Assembly (NCBI GenBank): GCA_902540275.1
Contig: CACBMB010000001.1
Location: 1 to 64,000 of the forward strand
Origin: an uncultured Pelagibacteraceae bacterium
GTDB taxonomy: Bacteria > Pseudomonadota > Alphaproteobacteria > Pelagibacterales > Pelagibacteraceae
Length of the DNA stretch: 64,000 bases
Direction of reading: 5' to 3'
The position numbers and the translations under genes were made by a program. Every line of letters starts with the position of its first letter. Within the stretch, counting starts at the first letter, position 1. Below are positions 17,587-26,709 of the stretch, one piece after another. A model generated the notes under the pieces. It made no database searches, was not told the origin of the DNA, and saw only the letters and a program-made list of their open reading frames with translations.

Positions 17587-18672
17587 ATGTCTGTAAATAA
17601 AGAATTCGTAAAATTTGACAAGGTAGACAAAAGCTATGACGGTAAAGTTTTAGTTGTTAAAGATCTTCAACTAGATATAGCTGAAGGTGAATTTATAACT
17701 ATGTTGGGTCCATCTGGTTCTGGTAAAACAACTTGTTTAATGATGCTAGCAGGATTTGAAACACCTACCAATGGTGAAATTTATTTAAATGGTAATGCTA
17801 TTTCAAGTATACCACCTCACAAAAGAGGAATTGGGATGGTATTCCAAAATTATGCATTATTTCCTCATATGACTGTTTATGAAAATCTAGCTTTTCCACT
17901 AAGAGTTAGAAAAATTCCGAAAGATGAAGCAGATAAAAAAATTGATAAAGCTTTATCAATGGTATCACTTCAAGGTTTCGCTTCAAGAATGCCTGGTCAG
18001 TTATCTGGAGGTCAACAACAAAGGGTAGCTGTTGCAAGATCTTTAGTATTTGATCCACAATTAGTTTTAATGGACGAACCTTTGGGAGCTTTAGATAAAA
18101 ATTTAAGAGAAAGTATGCAATATGAAATTAAACATATTCATGAAAATATTGGAGTAACTGTTGTTTACGTAACTCATGATCAAAGTGAGGCTTTAACGAT
18201 GTCAAATCGTATTGCAGTATTTAATGATGGAAAAGTCCAACAACTTTCTAGTCCGGATGAATTATATGAAAAACCAGTTAACTCTTTTGTTGCAGAGTTT
18301 ATTGGAGAGAATAATACTTTTAATGGTGAGGTTTCTGATATATCAGGTGGGAAATGCAAAGTTAAACTTTCTAATGCAGAAATTGTGGCAAATCCAATAT
18401 CTGTAAAATCAAAAGGAGAGAGAACTAAGGTATCTTTAAGACCTGAAAGGGCTTTAATTAATCCAAGTGGCACAATGGACAATATTCATAATGGAAAAAT
18501 TGAAGAAGTGATTTACCATGGTGACCATACAAGAGTTCGAATAAATTTGTTAGGAAATTCAGAATTTATTTTGAAAGTACCAAATAGTTCTGCAAATCTA
18601 GATATCAAACTAGGAAATGAAATTAAGATTGGTTGGAATAGTGAAGACGCTCGGGCTTTAGACCCAAAATAA
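17587..18672 (+). CDS. potA: Polyamine-type ABC transporter ATPase (PotA)
   Basis: A 361-residue ATPase with the PotA layout: nucleotide-binding domain (1-240) and a C-terminal TOBE domain (about 275-355). Walker A GPSGSGKT (41-48), VFQNYALFPHM Q-loop, signature QLSGGQQQR near 138, Walker B LVLMDEPLGALD and the THDQSEAL switch are intact. First gene of a potA-potD-potB-potC set. Members of this family import putrescine, spermidine or related cations, and sometimes opines. No terminator was seen between potA and the promoter of potD. Confidence 0.85.
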   Translation: MSVNKEFVKFDKVDKSYDGKVLVVKDLQLDIAEGEFITMLGPSGSGKTTCLMMLAGFETPTNGEIYLNGNAISSIPPHKRGIGMVFQNYALFPHMTVYENLAFPLRVRKIPKDEADKKIDKALSMVSLQGFASRMPGQLSGGQQQRVAVARSLVFDPQLVLMDEPLGALDKNLRESMQYEIKHIHENIGVTVVYVTHDQSEALTMSNRIAVFNDGKVQQLSSPDELYEKPVNSFVAEFIGENNTFNGEVSDISGGKCKVKLSNAEIVANPISVKSKGERTKVSLRPERALINPSGTMDNIHNGKIEEVIYHGDHTRVRINLLGNSEFILKVPNSSANLDIKLGNEIKIGWNSEDARALDPK

Positions 18673-18711
18673 ACATCTTAAAATTATTATAGAATAAGTA
18701 AAAAAGGGCTG

Positions 18712-18740
18712 TTGACTCTCCCTCCTGAAGTTGTTTTAAT
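18712..18740 (+). promoter_or_regulatory. Sigma-70-type promoter for potD
   Basis: TTGACT (18712-18717) and TTTAAT (18735-18740) are separated by 17 bp, each one base off consensus. Transcription would start near 18747, leaving a leader of about 26 bases that contains the palindrome CGTTTAAACG (18755-18764) and a strong GGAGG (18764-18768) five bases before the ATG. This gives the binding-protein gene its own start inside the operon. Confidence 0.6.
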
Positions 18741-18772
18741 TTGATTTATAAAAACGTTTAAACGGAGGAAAA

Positions 18773-19900
18773 ATGAAAAAACTAAGTAAAATATTACTAG
18801 CTATTTCTTTTGTACTTTCACTAACTACTTCAGCATTTGCAACAACAGTAACTGCAGTGTCTTGGGGTGGGGCTTATACTGAGTCTCAAAAGTTAGGTTA
18901 TGGTGATCCAACTGCTAAGAAACTTGGCATTAACATTGCTTGGGTTGATTATTCAGGTGGTTTATCAGAAATAAAAGCACAAAAAGAAGCTGGGAAGATC
19001 ACGTGGGATATAATCGACGTGTTTGCAATGGATACTATCAATGGATGTGATGAAGGATTATTTGTTGAATTTGATTTTGACAAAGATTTCCCGCCAGCTC
19101 CAGATGGAACCCCTGCAAGTAAAGATTTCTTTACTGCTATGCCTAGTAAGTGTGCTGTAGGAAACATTTTATATTCTTGGAACTATGCTTATAACAGCGA
19201 CAATGTTAAAGGCACTCCTAAGACTATCAAAGATTTCTTTAACACAAAGAAATTTCCTGGAAAAAGAGCTATCTACAAAAGCGCTTTAACTAACTTAGAG
19301 ATCGCTTTAGCTGCAGATGGTATTAAACCAGGAAAAGGTGGAGCAAAAATCTACAAAGCTTTAGGAACAGAAAAAGGTGTTAACAGAGCAATGGACAAGA
19401 TCAAAAAACTTTGCACAGACCCTAACGGTGGATGTGTATTTTGGTCTGCAGGTGCTCAACCACCTGAACTGTTAATGAGCGGTGAAGTAGTTATGGCTAC
19501 TGGTTGGAATGGAAGATTCTTCAACGCAACAGTTGGAGAAGGTGCTCCTATCGTTCAAGTTTGGGATGCTCAAGGACTAGACTACGAATATTTCGTACAA
19601 GTTAAAGGTGGACCAAACGATGCAAATGGTATGGCTAAAAAAGCTCTTGCAATGATGACAAGCACTGAAGGTTTAGCAGGAAGTGCTAAGTATATTGCTT
19701 ATGCTCCTTGGAGAAAATCATCAATCGCAGTTATGGAAGCAGGAGAGCCTTGGTATAAAGATGGTAAGACTAACATGGTACCACACATGCCAACAGCACC
19801 AGCTAACACTAAAAACTATTTTCTAGTAGATCCAATTTTCTGGGCTGATAATGGAACAGAGCTTGGTGAGAAGTGGGAAGCTATGAAAGCCGGTCTATAA
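18773..19900 (+). CDS. potD: Polyamine-type ABC transporter binding protein (PotD)
   Basis: A 375-residue periplasmic binding protein with a signal peptide (about 1-23, ending AFA). It follows the family 1/PotD pattern: TAVSWGGAYTESQ at the mature N-terminus, WDIIDVFAMD, the VGNILYSWNYAYN strand, and SAGAQPPELLMSGEVVMATGWNG in the second lobe. Codons here are less A+T-biased than in neighbouring genes, which fits high expression. It has a strong ribosome-binding site, its own promoter and an intrinsic terminator directly after the stop. Polyamines are the likeliest ligands given the agmatinase and aldehyde dehydrogenase genes downstream, but the ligand is inferred. Confidence 0.82.
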   Translation: MKKLSKILLAISFVLSLTTSAFATTVTAVSWGGAYTESQKLGYGDPTAKKLGINIAWVDYSGGLSEIKAQKEAGKITWDIIDVFAMDTINGCDEGLFVEFDFDKDFPPAPDGTPASKDFFTAMPSKCAVGNILYSWNYAYNSDNVKGTPKTIKDFFNTKKFPGKRAIYKSALTNLEIALAADGIKPGKGGAKIYKALGTEKGVNRAMDKIKKLCTDPNGGCVFWSAGAQPPELLMSGEVVMATGWNGRFFNATVGEGAPIVQVWDAQGLDYEYFVQVKGGPNDANGMAKKALAMMTSTEGLAGSAKYIAYAPWRKSSIAVMEAGEPWYKDGKTNMVPHMPTAPANTKNYFLVDPIFWADNGTELGEKWEAMKAGL

Positions 19901-19937
19901 TTTAAGTTTTCTTAAACTTAATTATATATTATAATTT

Positions 19938-19966
19938 AAGGGCGGTTATTTATAACCGCCCTTTTT
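19938..19966 (+). terminator. Intrinsic terminator between potD and potB
   Basis: AAGGGCGGTTAT (19938-19949) pairs with ATAACCGCCCTT (19952-19963), followed by T residues to 19966. The stem is unusually GC-rich for this genome. It ends four bases before the potB ATG, so it would stop most transcripts from the potD promoter and let only read-through reach the permeases. Confidence 0.88.
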
Positions 19967-19970
19967 ATTT

Positions 19971-21224
19971 ATGAGCTCAGAAACAAAACAGATTTTAACA
20001 ACAGACGGAATACCTTTAGAGGTAAGTCTTAAAAAAGCAGAGAGAAAGAATAAGATCAAAGCCTTCTTACTTGTTGCACCTTTATTACTGTTTTTAATAA
20101 TTACTTACGTATTCCCTATAGGTGATATGTTATTAAGAAGTGTAGATGATAAAATGGTAACACAAATGCTTCCTAAAACTTTTAAAGCAATGGAAAAGTG
20201 GGATGGCCAAGAATTGCCTGAGGAAGAAGTTTTTGCAGCTTTTCATGAAGATTTTATTAAATTGGTAGAAGAGAAACGTGAAGGTAAATTATCAACTCAG
20301 CTTAATTACACCAAAAATGGATTTAAAAGTATTATTAAAAAATTAAGAAGAGCATCAAAAAAATTTGAAGAGGGAAACTATAAGGAACAAATAATGTCAG
20401 TTCATAAAAGATGGTCTGATGTTGAATATTGGAGAGCAATCAAAAGAAGAGCTCCTGAGGTTACAAGTCAAAAATATTTAAAAGCAATGGATATGTACAC
20501 AAATGAGGAAGGAAAAATAGTTAGTGTTGATGAAGACAGAAGAATACATAGAATTTTGTGGCTGAGAACTCTCGAGATTGCATTCTTCGTAACTGTCTTT
20601 TGTTTTTTGATGGCTTATCCGATAGCTCATTTATTAGCTACTTTACCTATGAAGTACAGTAACTTATTAATGATCTGCGTACTTCTACCATTTTGGACTT
20701 CATTACTTGTAAGGACCGCAAGCTGGATGATTTTGTTACAACAACAAGGAATTGTAAATGATTTTTTTGTCAGCATAGGATTGGTAGCTGACGATAATAG
20801 ACCTGAGATGATGTACAACAAAACAGGAAGTTATGTTGCAATGACACAAATATTGTTGCCTTTTATGGTTTTACCACTTTATAGTGTGATGAAAACTATC
20901 TCGCCAAGCTTAATGAGAGCTGGAAAATCACTAGGTGGAACGCCATTCGTTGCATTTTGGAAAGTTTATTTCCCATTAACAATACCAGGAATAGGTGCAG
21001 GTTGCTTATTGGTATTTATTTTAGCAATAGGTTATTACATCACTCCAGCATTGGTAGGAGGTGCATCTGGTACTTTAATAAGTAACCAAATTGCTTTTCA
21101 TATGAAAAGTACTTTGGACTGGAGTTTTGCATCTGCTATGGGGCTTATGTTGTTAACTGGAGTATTAGTAATTTATTGGCTTTATAACAAAATAGTTGGA
21201 ATAGATAATATAAAATTAGGATAA
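19971..21224 (+). CDS. potB: Polyamine-type ABC transporter permease (PotB-like, with large insert)
   Basis: A 417-residue inner-membrane permease. Helix 1 (about 28-50) is followed by a charged insert of roughly 130 residues (about 55-185, rich in Lys, Glu and Arg), then the standard permease core of five helices with the coupling motif SLGGTPFVAFWKVYFPLTIPG near 320. Canonical PotB is shorter (about 280-300 residues) and lacks the insert, which should lie on the periplasmic side between helices 1 and 2 and may contact PotD. No ribosome-binding site is visible because the terminator U-tract abuts the ATG. Linked to potC by 5 bp. Confidence 0.82.
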   Translation: MSSETKQILTTDGIPLEVSLKKAERKNKIKAFLLVAPLLLFLIITYVFPIGDMLLRSVDDKMVTQMLPKTFKAMEKWDGQELPEEEVFAAFHEDFIKLVEEKREGKLSTQLNYTKNGFKSIIKKLRRASKKFEEGNYKEQIMSVHKRWSDVEYWRAIKRRAPEVTSQKYLKAMDMYTNEEGKIVSVDEDRRIHRILWLRTLEIAFFVTVFCFLMAYPIAHLLATLPMKYSNLLMICVLLPFWTSLLVRTASWMILLQQQGIVNDFFVSIGLVADDNRPEMMYNKTGSYVAMTQILLPFMVLPLYSVMKTISPSLMRAGKSLGGTPFVAFWKVYFPLTIPGIGAGCLLVFILAIGYYITPALVGGASGTLISNQIAFHMKSTLDWSFASAMGLMLLTGVLVIYWLYNKIVGIDNIKLG

Positions 21225-21229
21225 TTATA

Positions 21230-22084
21230 ATGGCTTTACCAAAATATACTGAACCACATTACCGAATTTGGCATTATACTTATCTAACAATTTGTGGTGC
21301 TGTTTTCTTTTTTCTAATTGCTCCATTGTTTGTAATTTTCCCATTATCATTTAATGCTGAGGAATTTTTAGTTTTTTCTGATGGAATGAAACGTCTAGAT
21401 CCCGACGCATTTTCTTTAAGATGGTATGAAGATATGATTTATGGAACTAAAAATCCTTGGGGTTTAGCTGCAAAAAATAGTTTTATCATTGCAATTTTTG
21501 CAACAATAGGTTCCGTAATACTTGGAACAGTTGCTGCTCTTGGATTGAGTAGCAGACATATGCCTTATAAAGGTTTGATTATGGCTGTTTTAATTTCTCC
21601 AATGATTGTTCCATTAATTATTTCTGGTGTTGCAATATTTTTCTTTATGGCAAAAGCTGGTTTAGCAGCAACTCATACAGGAATAGTTCTTGCCCATATC
21701 ATTTTAGGAACACCTTTTGTTGTAATTACAGTCACAGCTACCTTATCTGGGTTTGATCATAGTGTTACAAGAGCTGCTGCAAGTTTGGGAAGTGATCCGG
21801 TAAATACGTTTATGAAAATTACTTTACCATTAATTTTACCAGGAGTAATATCTGGAGGATTATTTGCTTTTGTGACATCATTTGATGAAGTTGTTGTAGT
21901 TTTATTTTTAGCTGGATTAGAAAATACTACAATTCCAATTCAAATGTGGACAGGTTTAAGAGAACAGTTGAGTCCAACAATTCTCGCTGTGGCAACTTGT
22001 TTGATTATTTTATCAACATTAATATTAGTAACTGCTGAGCTTTTGAGAAGAAGATCTGAGAGACTCAGAGGAATTAATCAATAA
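21230..22084 (+). CDS. potC: Polyamine-type ABC transporter permease (PotC)
   Basis: A 284-residue permease of normal PotC length with six helices. The coupling loop reads AAASLGSDPVNTFMKITLPLILPG near 182 and the last half carries the FAFVTSFDEVVVVLFL helix typical of PotC. AGGAT at the end of potB serves as its ribosome-binding site. The next gene, a beta-oxidation protein, starts 12 bp later on the same strand and may be co-transcribed. Confidence 0.86.
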   Translation: MALPKYTEPHYRIWHYTYLTICGAVFFFLIAPLFVIFPLSFNAEEFLVFSDGMKRLDPDAFSLRWYEDMIYGTKNPWGLAAKNSFIIAIFATIGSVILGTVAALGLSSRHMPYKGLIMAVLISPMIVPLIISGVAIFFFMAKAGLAATHTGIVLAHIILGTPFVVITVTATLSGFDHSVTRAAASLGSDPVNTFMKITLPLILPGVISGGLFAFVTSFDEVVVVLFLAGLENTTIPIQMWTGLREQLSPTILAVATCLIILSTLILVTAELLRRRSERLRGINQ

Positions 22085-22096
22085 TAAAATTGTTTC

Positions 22097-24319
22097 ATGA
22101 AAATTAAGAATGTAGTGGTTATTGGATCAGGTACTATGGGCAGTGGTATAGCCGCACATCTTTGTAACGCAAATATTCCTGTTACCTTATTAGATTTAAA
22201 AACTGAAATAAGTGAGAATGCAAGAGATAGAATTCATAAATCAAGACCACCATTATTGATTGATAAATCTAAAATAAACAATATTAAAGTTGGAAACATT
22301 TCTGATGATTTTTCTGTTGTTGAAAAGGCAGATTGGGTTGTTGAGGCAGTTGTAGAGAGAATTGATATTAAACATCAAATTTATGAAAAAATATTTAACA
22401 GTCGGAAAGAAGGTGCGATAGTTTCATCTAATACTTCATCAATCCCCATCAAAGTTTTATCTCAAAATTTAAATAAAGAACAAAAAAAAGATTTTTGCAT
22501 TACCCATTTTTTTAATCCAGTTAGATACATGGGTCTTTTAGAAATTGTTAAAAATGAAGATAATGATCTAGATAAGATTAATAAATTAAAAGAATTTTGT
22601 GAAATTGAATTAGGTAAAGGAGCAATTGTTTGTAATGATACACCTGGATTTTTGGGAAACAGAGTAGGTGTTTACGCTATGCAAATTGCAATGACAGAGG
22701 CTTTTAAGATGAAACTTTCTATTGAAGAGGCTGATGCAATATTTGGAAGACCAATGGGTATTCCAAAGACAGGAGTTTTTGGTCTTTATGATTTGATTGG
22801 TATTGATTTGATGGCTGATGTTCTGAAAAGTTTTATTAAAGAACTGCCAGAGTCTGATGAGTTTCACGAAGTTGCAAAAGAAATCCCATTAGTAAAAAAG
22901 TTAATTGAAACTGGCTACACAGGAAGAAAAGGCAAAGGTGGCTTTTATAGAATGAAGAAAACCGACAATGGAAAAATTATGGAAGCTATAAATCTTCAAA
23001 CTGGAGATTATTCACCAAGTAAAAAAATTGATATAAAATCTGATAAAGTTGATTTAAAGGGTCTTATTAATAGAGGTGACAAATATGGCGAATATGCTTG
23101 GTCTGTTTTAGAAAAAATTATTAAGTATGCATCTTCATTAGTTCCTGCAATTACAAAAGAATTCAATGATATTGATGAAGCTATGAGACTTGGTTTTAAT
23201 TGGGCCAAGGGACCTTTTGAAATGCTTGAAGAAATAGGGGTCAAAAACTTTTTTGAGAAAGTTGATAATTTTAAAGGTAATAAATTTTTAGAAAATTTAG
23301 CTGAAACAAAAAATGAAAATTTTTATGGTGAAAGACAAAAATACACTTCTATAGAAACCTTAGGAAAGGTTAAGAAAACGGCATTAAGCGTTGATGGAAA
23401 TAGTTCTGCATCAATTTATAGATTTAATGATTATAATATTGTTGAATTTACGACCAAAGCAAACGCATTAGATTACGATTCAATGGATGCACTTAAGAAA
23501 GCAACTGACAAACCACTAATCATAATAAATGAAAGTATGCAATTTTCAGCAGGAGTAAATTTAACTTATACAATGCAATTTGCAGAAAAGAATGATTTTA
23601 AATCAATTGAAAAGTTCATTAAGTACTTTCAAGAAACATGTAAACATCTGAAATATTCTAAATATCCAGTTATATCTGCTCCATCAGGTCTCACATTGGG
23701 AGGTGGTTTTGAAGTTTTAGTTCAAAGTAATTTTGTAGCATCACATACAAATATAGTAATTGGTCTTGTTGAGACTATTGTTGGTTTAATCCCTGCAGGT
23801 GGAGGATGTAAAGAAATGTTAGCTAGATGGCTAAATACTAATGAGGCAAAAGAAGATCCTAACTTTGCTCCTTTAAAAGTTTTCGATATTATTGGATATG
23901 GAAAAACAGCCACTTCTCCAATTGAAGCAGAACCGTTAAAATATTTACTTCCAGAAAATAAAAAGATTATGAATAGAAATAGCTTATTAGAAGTCTCAAA
24001 AAATATTCTAAATGAGAACAAAGATTTTAAAGCACCAAATGAACTAAAATTTAATTTACCTGGAAAAGCAGTTATTGGAGAGATGAATAAAATATTAGAT
24101 AAATTGTATAATGAAAAAGTTATTTTAGACCACGGTTTAACTGTTGCAAAAGAATTGGCTCATGTACTTAGTGGTGGTGAAACATCAATGGATAAGACTT
24201 TATCAGAAGACAATTTATTTGAACTAGAACTTAATGCTTTTATGAAATTAATTGAGATGAAACAAACTCAAGATAGAATTAGGCATACTCTTGCAACAGG
24301 TAAACCTTTAATTAATTAA
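22097..24319 (+). CDS. 3-hydroxyacyl-CoA dehydrogenase / enoyl-CoA hydratase, HAD-first order
   Basis: A 740-residue bifunctional beta-oxidation protein. Residues 1-185 are the NAD-binding hydroxyacyl-CoA dehydrogenase domain (VIGSGTMGSGIAAHL, then SSNTSSIPI, THFFNPVRYMGLLEI); about 190-290 and 315-410 are two C-terminal dehydrogenase domains; about 430-650 is a crotonase domain. The hydratase Glu pair is kept (LGGGFEVL and LVETIVGLIPAGGG), so both activities may be intact. FadB and FadJ have the opposite order, with the crotonase first. It may act on CoA esters from the amines or ectoine imported by the neighbouring systems. Its stop overlaps the convergent cyclophilin gene by 8 bp. Confidence 0.82.
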   Translation: MKIKNVVVIGSGTMGSGIAAHLCNANIPVTLLDLKTEISENARDRIHKSRPPLLIDKSKINNIKVGNISDDFSVVEKADWVVEAVVERIDIKHQIYEKIFNSRKEGAIVSSNTSSIPIKVLSQNLNKEQKKDFCITHFFNPVRYMGLLEIVKNEDNDLDKINKLKEFCEIELGKGAIVCNDTPGFLGNRVGVYAMQIAMTEAFKMKLSIEEADAIFGRPMGIPKTGVFGLYDLIGIDLMADVLKSFIKELPESDEFHEVAKEIPLVKKLIETGYTGRKGKGGFYRMKKTDNGKIMEAINLQTGDYSPSKKIDIKSDKVDLKGLINRGDKYGEYAWSVLEKIIKYASSLVPAITKEFNDIDEAMRLGFNWAKGPFEMLEEIGVKNFFEKVDNFKGNKFLENLAETKNENFYGERQKYTSIETLGKVKKTALSVDGNSSASIYRFNDYNIVEFTTKANALDYDSMDALKKATDKPLIIINESMQFSAGVNLTYTMQFAEKNDFKSIEKFIKYFQETCKHLKYSKYPVISAPSGLTLGGGFEVLVQSNFVASHTNIVIGLVETIVGLIPAGGGCKEMLARWLNTNEAKEDPNFAPLKVFDIIGYGKTATSPIEAEPLKYLLPENKKIMNRNSLLEVSKNILNENKDFKAPNELKFNLPGKAVIGEMNKILDKLYNEKVILDHGLTVAKELAHVLSGGETSMDKTLSEDNLFELELNAFMKLIEMKQTQDRIRHTLATGKPLIN

Positions 24320-24956
24320 ACAATCTTAGAGAATTTATAAAATCTGGTCTTAATACATATTCAGACTTATCTAAGTATTTTATTTTTTCTAATACTTCTA
24401 TTCCATAAATTACTTTACCAATTGGAGTATATTCACCTTCATACAAAGGCTCATCTTGGAGAATAATAAAAAATTGACTGTCTTCTGTGTTATATTTTAA
24501 AGATCTTGCTAACCCAACGCTACCTCTTACATAATTAAATTCTTTATCAACTTCAGATTTTATAGTGCCTAAGCCGGATTCACCTGTTCCAATTTTTCCA
24601 TAATCTATATTTCCTTTTTTTCCAAATTCCAAATCACCAGCTTGAACAAGTTTATCTTTAATGACTCTATGAAAAGCAACATCATCATAAGCTTTTGATT
24701 TAATTAAAGTTTTAAATCTTTCAACTCCATTAGGAGATACATCTGGGTATAATTCTATTATAACATTACCACAACCAACATTAAGAATTGCAACATTAGC
24801 AGGATTTTTAAAATTAATTTTTTCAGGATCATAATTTTTAACAAACAAGCATTTGTTTTTTAATAAAAGAAAAGAAGTAAGTGTGAACAATCCTAAAATT
24901 AAAATGAAAATAAATATTAATTTTTCAGAAGTTGAGGCTTTAATCTTTTTAATCAT
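24312..24956 (-). CDS. Membrane-anchored cyclophilin-type peptidyl-prolyl isomerase
   Basis: 214 residues: an N-terminal membrane helix (about 13-32) and a periplasmic cyclophilin domain (about 50-210). Active-site and fold motifs include YDDVAFHRVIKDKLVQAGD, RGSVGLARS and DSQFFIILQDEP. The domain catalyses cis-trans isomerisation of X-Pro bonds and helps fold exported proteins. It overlaps the metallopeptidase gene by 4 bp (translational coupling), so both gene products probably work in the envelope. Confidence 0.85.
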   Translation of the reverse strand: MIKKIKASTSEKLIFIFILILGLFTLTSFLLLKNKCLFVKNYDPEKINFKNPANVAILNVGCGNVIIELYPDVSPNGVERFKTLIKSKAYDDVAFHRVIKDKLVQAGDLEFGKKGNIDYGKIGTGESGLGTIKSEVDKEFNYVRGSVGLARSLKYNTEDSQFFIILQDEPLYEGEYTPIGKVIYGIEVLEKIKYLDKSEYVLRPDFINSLRLFN

Positions 24957-25675
24957 AAAATAAAATTTTCATCAATTTTTAGAATACTTTTTTTAATAAA
25001 TTCTATTTTTTTCTCTAAAATAGGATCAATCTCATCAGGTAAATTTCCATACATTAAGTGAGAAAAAACTTCAGCCATATCTTCTGATGCTGTAGATCGT
25101 GAATATTCTGTTATAAAACCATTAGGTTTCGTGTATGTATCTAATCCAATTTTCTCTGTACATGTGGAGCATTCGGCATAATTAAACTCTTCAGAGTTAA
25201 AGGAAGACCAAACTTTTTCATTAAATAATTCTTTGTATGTATCATTAATAATATGAAATACCTCATGATGTAACACTCGCTCGAAATACTTTTCATTAAA
25301 TTTTATATCTACAATTAGAGTTTTCATTATATTATCTGGGATACCTGCAGTTCCTATCCCAGAAATTGATAAATCTTCACATAAAACGATATATCTTAAA
25401 TTTATTTTTTTAAGAAAATCCTTTGAATATCTATTAAGATTTTTTTCTATAATAACATATTTTTGTTTTAAATCTTTTTTTGTTGAATTGAAGCAATTGA
25501 TATTATTATCTACACCGATTGTAAAAGGTTGCTTGGCATATAAATATCTCAACTTATTTTCAGTTTTTATATTATAAACCTCAAGATTAGGTATTTTAAT
25601 CAATTCGAAAATTGTGTTTGCATGAGCTTTAGAGAACAAAAATAAACACAATAAAATTAACTTAAATAATTTCAT
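24953..25675 (-). CDS. Exported putative zinc metallopeptidase
   Basis: A 240-residue exported protein with a signal peptide (about 1-19, ending AHA). A zincin-type HExxH motif (HHEVFHIIND) lies near 136-145, and about 60 residues later comes ASEDMAEVFSHLM, whose Glu could be the third metal ligand as in gluzincins. A CSTCTEKIG cysteine pair sits between them. The target is unknown; some proteins with this pattern cleave or recycle envelope peptides. Co-transcribed with the cyclophilin through a 4-bp overlap. Confidence 0.65.
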   Translation of the reverse strand: MKLFKLILLCLFLFSKAHANTIFELIKIPNLEVYNIKTENKLRYLYAKQPFTIGVDNNINCFNSTKKDLKQKYVIIEKNLNRYSKDFLKKINLRYIVLCEDLSISGIGTAGIPDNIMKTLIVDIKFNEKYFERVLHHEVFHIINDTYKELFNEKVWSSFNSEEFNYAECSTCTEKIGLDTYTKPNGFITEYSRSTASEDMAEVFSHLMYGNLPDEIDPILEKKIEFIKKSILKIDENFIL

Positions 25676-25729
25676 AATTAGTATTATTGAAGATATTCCA
25701 AATTGTAAGAATGTGATAGACTTTTTACA

Positions 25730-26689
25730 ATGAAAAAAAAAAGTAGTAAAGAACCTATCCAGCCAGTAAGCGGAACTAAAGTACCTAGGTTTGCTGGACC
25801 ATCTACTTTTGCAAGATTACCAGAGTTGAGAGATGTCGAATACTGTGACGTTGCTATTGTGGGAATACCCTTTGATGCCGGAACAAGCTATAGACCAGGT
25901 GCAAGATTTGGTCCACAGAGCATTAGACAAGCATCGAGACATTTAAGAACAAATTATCATCCAAATTACGATGTAGAGCCTTTTAAAGTACAACAAGTTG
26001 CAGATGCGGGAGATATTTCTTGCAACCCTTTTAGCATCAATGAAGCAATAAAACAAATTGAAGATGGGGCAACAGATTTATTAAAAAAAACTGGTGGCAT
26101 TATAAGTTTAGGTGGTGATCACACTATCGCATTTCCTTTATTAAAAGCAGTCAATAAAATAAACAAAGGTCCAGTTGCTTTAGTTCACTTTGATGCACAT
26201 TTAGATACATGGGACACCTATTTTGGAGCACCTTATACACATGGAACTCCTTTTAGAAGAGCGAGAGAAGAAAATTTATTCTTAGATGATGCGTCTATGC
26301 ATGTAGGAATTAGAGGACCACTATATAGTAGAAATGATATTAAAAATGATGAAAGTTTTGGATTTAAAATAATTCACTGTGATGAATTTCAAACAGAAGG
26401 AACTGATAAAATTGCTGAAAGAATTAGAAAAAGAGTTGGAGACAATGCTTTATATTTATCCATAGACATAGATGTTTTAGACCCAGCTTTTGCACCTGGA
26501 ACCGGCACACCTGAAATAGCTGGAATGACAACAAGAGAAATGGTTAATGTAATTAGAGGTTTGTCTGGAATGAATTTAATATCAGCTGATGTTGTTGAAG
26601 TGTCTCCAGCGTATGATCATGCAGAAGTAACTGCATTGGCTGCAGCAACAATTGTTTATGAATTAACTAATTTGTTTGCAAAAAAATAA
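25730..26689 (+). CDS. speB: Agmatinase-type ureohydrolase
   Basis: A 319-residue enzyme of the arginase/agmatinase family. All six manganese ligands can be placed: H131 (GGDHT), D155, H157 and D159 (HFDAHLD), and D246 and D248 (SIDIDVLDPAF). Agmatinase splits agmatine to putrescine and urea; close relatives act on guanidinobutyrate, guanidinopropionate or guanidine, and sequence alone does not separate them. The nearby PotADBC-type importer and the aldehyde dehydrogenase that follows 20 bp later fit a polyamine or guanidino-compound catabolic role. Confidence 0.82.
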   Translation: MKKKSSKEPIQPVSGTKVPRFAGPSTFARLPELRDVEYCDVAIVGIPFDAGTSYRPGARFGPQSIRQASRHLRTNYHPNYDVEPFKVQQVADAGDISCNPFSINEAIKQIEDGATDLLKKTGGIISLGGDHTIAFPLLKAVNKINKGPVALVHFDAHLDTWDTYFGAPYTHGTPFRRAREENLFLDDASMHVGIRGPLYSRNDIKNDESFGFKIIHCDEFQTEGTDKIAERIRKRVGDNALYLSIDIDVLDPAFAPGTGTPEIAGMTTREMVNVIRGLSGMNLISADVVEVSPAYDHAEVTALAAATIVYELTNLFAKK

Positions 26690-26709
26690 GGTTAGGTTAG
26701 TAGTCTATT

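Noticed and set aside
18721..18768. CCTCC at 18721-18725 could pair with GGAGG at 18764-18768 and hide the potD ribosome-binding site, like a riboswitch.
   Set aside because: CCTCC lies inside the spacer of the likely promoter, upstream of the predicted transcript start, so it would not be in the RNA made from that promoter.
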